In this document: positions 14,014-14,836 of the stretch, piece after piece | Layout of the letters: the number at the start of each line of letters is the position of its first letter | Position numbering within the stretch: the first letter of the stretch is position 1 | DNA from: Methanothrix sp. | GTDB lineage: Archaea > Halobacteriota > Methanosarcinia > Methanotrichales > Methanotrichaceae | DNA: 14,836 nt | NCBI GenBank assembly: GCA_003162615.1 | Contig: PMNG01000141.1 | Location: 6,786-21,621 of the forward strand | Direction of reading: 5' to 3' | The notes under the pieces: generated by a model | The model's input: the letters and a program-made list of their open reading frames with translations, nothing else | The model's database searches: none | What the model was told of the DNA's origin: nothing | Program-made: the position numbers and the translations under genes

Positions 14014-14030
14014 TTCTGCAATTGGCAGAA
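14014..14030. other. Hairpin TTCTGC-AATTG-GCAGAA
   Basis: A perfect six-pair stem with a five-base loop in the AT-rich intergenic region, with no gene nearby. It could be a transcript end structure or another regulator site. Confidence 0.35.
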
Positions 14031-14219
14031 GAAAATTTTATATTGATTTATCGATTATTTGTATTAGCCTCTTGAATTACATTAATTTGCGTATTTTTAA
14101 GTAAATTTGGAAACTAGGACTGACCCTAAACTTATTTGACTAAAAAACAAAAAAAACCTAAGATACAGGCCAAAGGGAAATTTTTGATATCCATGTTTGG
14201 AGGGGCTTTTGAAGAGGGG

Positions 14220-14242
14220 TATATAATTAACTTTCAAAAGTT
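14220..14242 (+). promoter_or_regulatory. TATA box and adjacent dyad of the right-hand secreted gene
   Basis: TATATAA (14220-14226) predicts transcription from about 14249, leaving GGAGGG in the leader. A perfect dyad AACTTT-CA-AAAGTT (14229-14242) sits between this box and the start site. A second TATA-like stretch (14241-14252) would start transcription inside the ribosome-binding site and is less likely. Confidence 0.45.
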
Positions 14243-14283
14243 TTATATAAAATAAGAATTCTATTGGTTGTGGAGGGCTGGGC

Positions 14284-14760
14284 ATTAGAAGTAGAATTGT
14301 TTTGCTTCTGGTTCTTTCGATTATTGTCTCAACTGTGGCAGCTCTTGAGCCACAGGAAATAGGTCGGGGGAGAAGTGGTGCGGTTGTAAACCTGGATGCT
14401 GGACCAAATAACTCTGGGACAAAGCTGCACTTTGGCACAGAAGGATTTGCCGCTCCATCCATTCCTCAGTTTGTTGAAGTATCCCCAGGAGCTATGGTTT
14501 ATCAGTCGAAGATGTACAGGGACGAATCTAGGAGACTCTACAGCAGTGCACGTACTGTCCTGAACCAGACATCATACCTGGAGAATTCTACAAGGCATAG
14601 CACTGAGAAGGCGGCCGCTTCATCTGCAATGGCTGAAGTGAGCTCCAACTCATCCATGAGCAATGTCATGCAATGCAAAACCTACCTCAAGCAGACTGGG
14701 TCGGCGTTAAATAAGACAATCGCGATGAGCAACAGGAGGAGATGTTGGCAAAGAAACTAA
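14284..14760 (+). CDS. Secreted helical protein with apparent ATT start, frameshifted at its 3' end
   Basis: In this frame a signal peptide is read from ATT at 14284: (M)RSRIVLLLVLSIIVSTVAA, cleaved before LEPQ. ATT stands six bases after a strong GGAGGG (14272-14277). The first ordinary start, TTG at 14302, is 24 bases away and would lose the arginines of the signal. The mature part has an extended N-terminus and, from about residue 80, charged alanine-rich helices (KMYRDESRRLYSSARTVL) with sequons NNS, NQT, NST, NSS and NKT. After NKTIAM the frame abruptly becomes basic (SNRRRCWQRN) and stops at 14760, while helix-like sequence continues in another frame to the window edge. It is likely an exported, glycosylated coiled protein. 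No named family is recognised. Confidence 0.6.
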   Translation: MRSRIVLLLVLSIIVSTVAALEPQEIGRGRSGAVVNLDAGPNNSGTKLHFGTEGFAAPSIPQFVEVSPGAMVYQSKMYRDESRRLYSSARTVLNQTSYLENSTRHSTEKAAASSAMAEVSSNSSMSNVMQCKTYLKQTGSALNKTIAMSNRRRCWQRN

Positions 14761-14836
14761 CCGAGATGGATAACGTTACTAGAGAATACGCTCAAAATGC
14801 GGCTAGAAGTGCCCAGGTCGCAAGAGATCACCTCAA
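14715..14836 (+). pseudogene. Continuation of the secreted helical protein in a shifted frame, runs off the window
   Basis: The third frame is open from 14715 (just after a TAA) to the window end and reads DEQQEEMLAKKLTEMDNVTR followed by EYAQNAARSAQVARDHL. This is an acidic/alanine-rich helix with a sequon (NVT), matching the character of the protein upstream. A single-base change in length between about 14715 and 14757 would join the two. The alternative is a new coupled gene starting at TTG 14745, five bases after AGGAGG (14734-14739). I favour a frameshift, either a real mutation or a sequence error. Confidence 0.5.

Larger units (their letters stand above)
13456..14283. other. AT-rich 828-base intergenic region
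   Basis: It separates the moxR operon from the secreted gene on the right and is much richer in A and T than the rest of the window. No gene is supported; frames are short and lack ribosome-binding sites. It holds the moxR promoter (TATA near 13496), the perfect 18-base palindrome at 13611-13628, and a dyad AGTCCT/AGGACT (13676-13702). It also has an imperfect direct repeat of AATTCATTTTGTTTCTTAA type near 13757-13790, a hairpin at 14014-14030, a T-rich tract on the minus strand (14132-14158) and the promoter of the next gene. No archaeal origin recognition box was recognised. Confidence 0.6.

Noticed and set aside
13456..14283. Replication origin in the AT-rich region
   Set aside because: No origin recognition box motif was recognised and no cdc6/orc1 gene is adjacent.
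14097..14462. 121-codon minus-strand frame
   Set aside because: Antisense to the signal peptide gene and running into AT-rich spacer; composition is unlike a protein and there is no promoter context.

Overview
The window most likely comes from a methanogenic archaeon of the Methanosarcinales, and a Methanothrix (Methanosaeta)-like organism is my best guess. Three things point there. A gene for methanogenesis marker protein 10 (the B12-dependent radical SAM methylase of methyl-coenzyme M reductase) lies at 7276-8493. An archaeal RNase P protein (Rnp4/Rpp21) lies at 6504-6857. Many starts have archaeal TATA boxes about 26 bases upstream with very short or no leaders. The many TPR proteins and sequon-rich secreted proteins also fit, but the genus is inference.

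Layout, left to right. Positions 1-849 are the 3' part of a TPR protein, converging on and overlapping a ketopantoate reductase gene (840-1793, minus). A minus-strand pair follows: a 645-residue TPR protein built from 47-residue repeats (2435-4372) and a small cysteine-containing DUF6125-like protein (1943-2419). A wHTH-CBS regulator (4607-5473, minus) has a near-perfect dyad between its TATA box and start, so it probably controls itself. It diverges from a DUF1232 protein (5720-6172, plus) that has a structured leader. A 330-base non-coding stretch with stacked hairpins separates this from rnp4 (minus), which diverges from a small CxxC protein (6937-7197, plus). Next come mmp10 (minus), a leaderless HExxH metallopeptidase-like gene (8842-9339, plus) and a secreted Asn/Thr/Ser-rich protein with 17 N-glycosylation sequons (9644-10255, plus).

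The right side carries a minus-strand operon, moxR - DUF58/VWA - larA-like (13455 down to 10386). It is followed by an AT-rich stretch of about 830 bases with several dyads, then the start of another secreted protein (14284 onward). That protein seems to initiate at ATT and shows a frameshift before the window edge.

How the genes work together: CoA precursor synthesis (panE), tRNA maturation (rnp4) and MCR modification (mmp10) are housekeeping or methanogenesis functions that are not obviously linked. The most system-like unit is the AAA+ chaperone/VWA pair joined to a LarA-family nickel-enzyme homologue: larA starts 2 bases after the DUF58 stop. I see no CRISPR array, insertion sequence, tRNA or rRNA.
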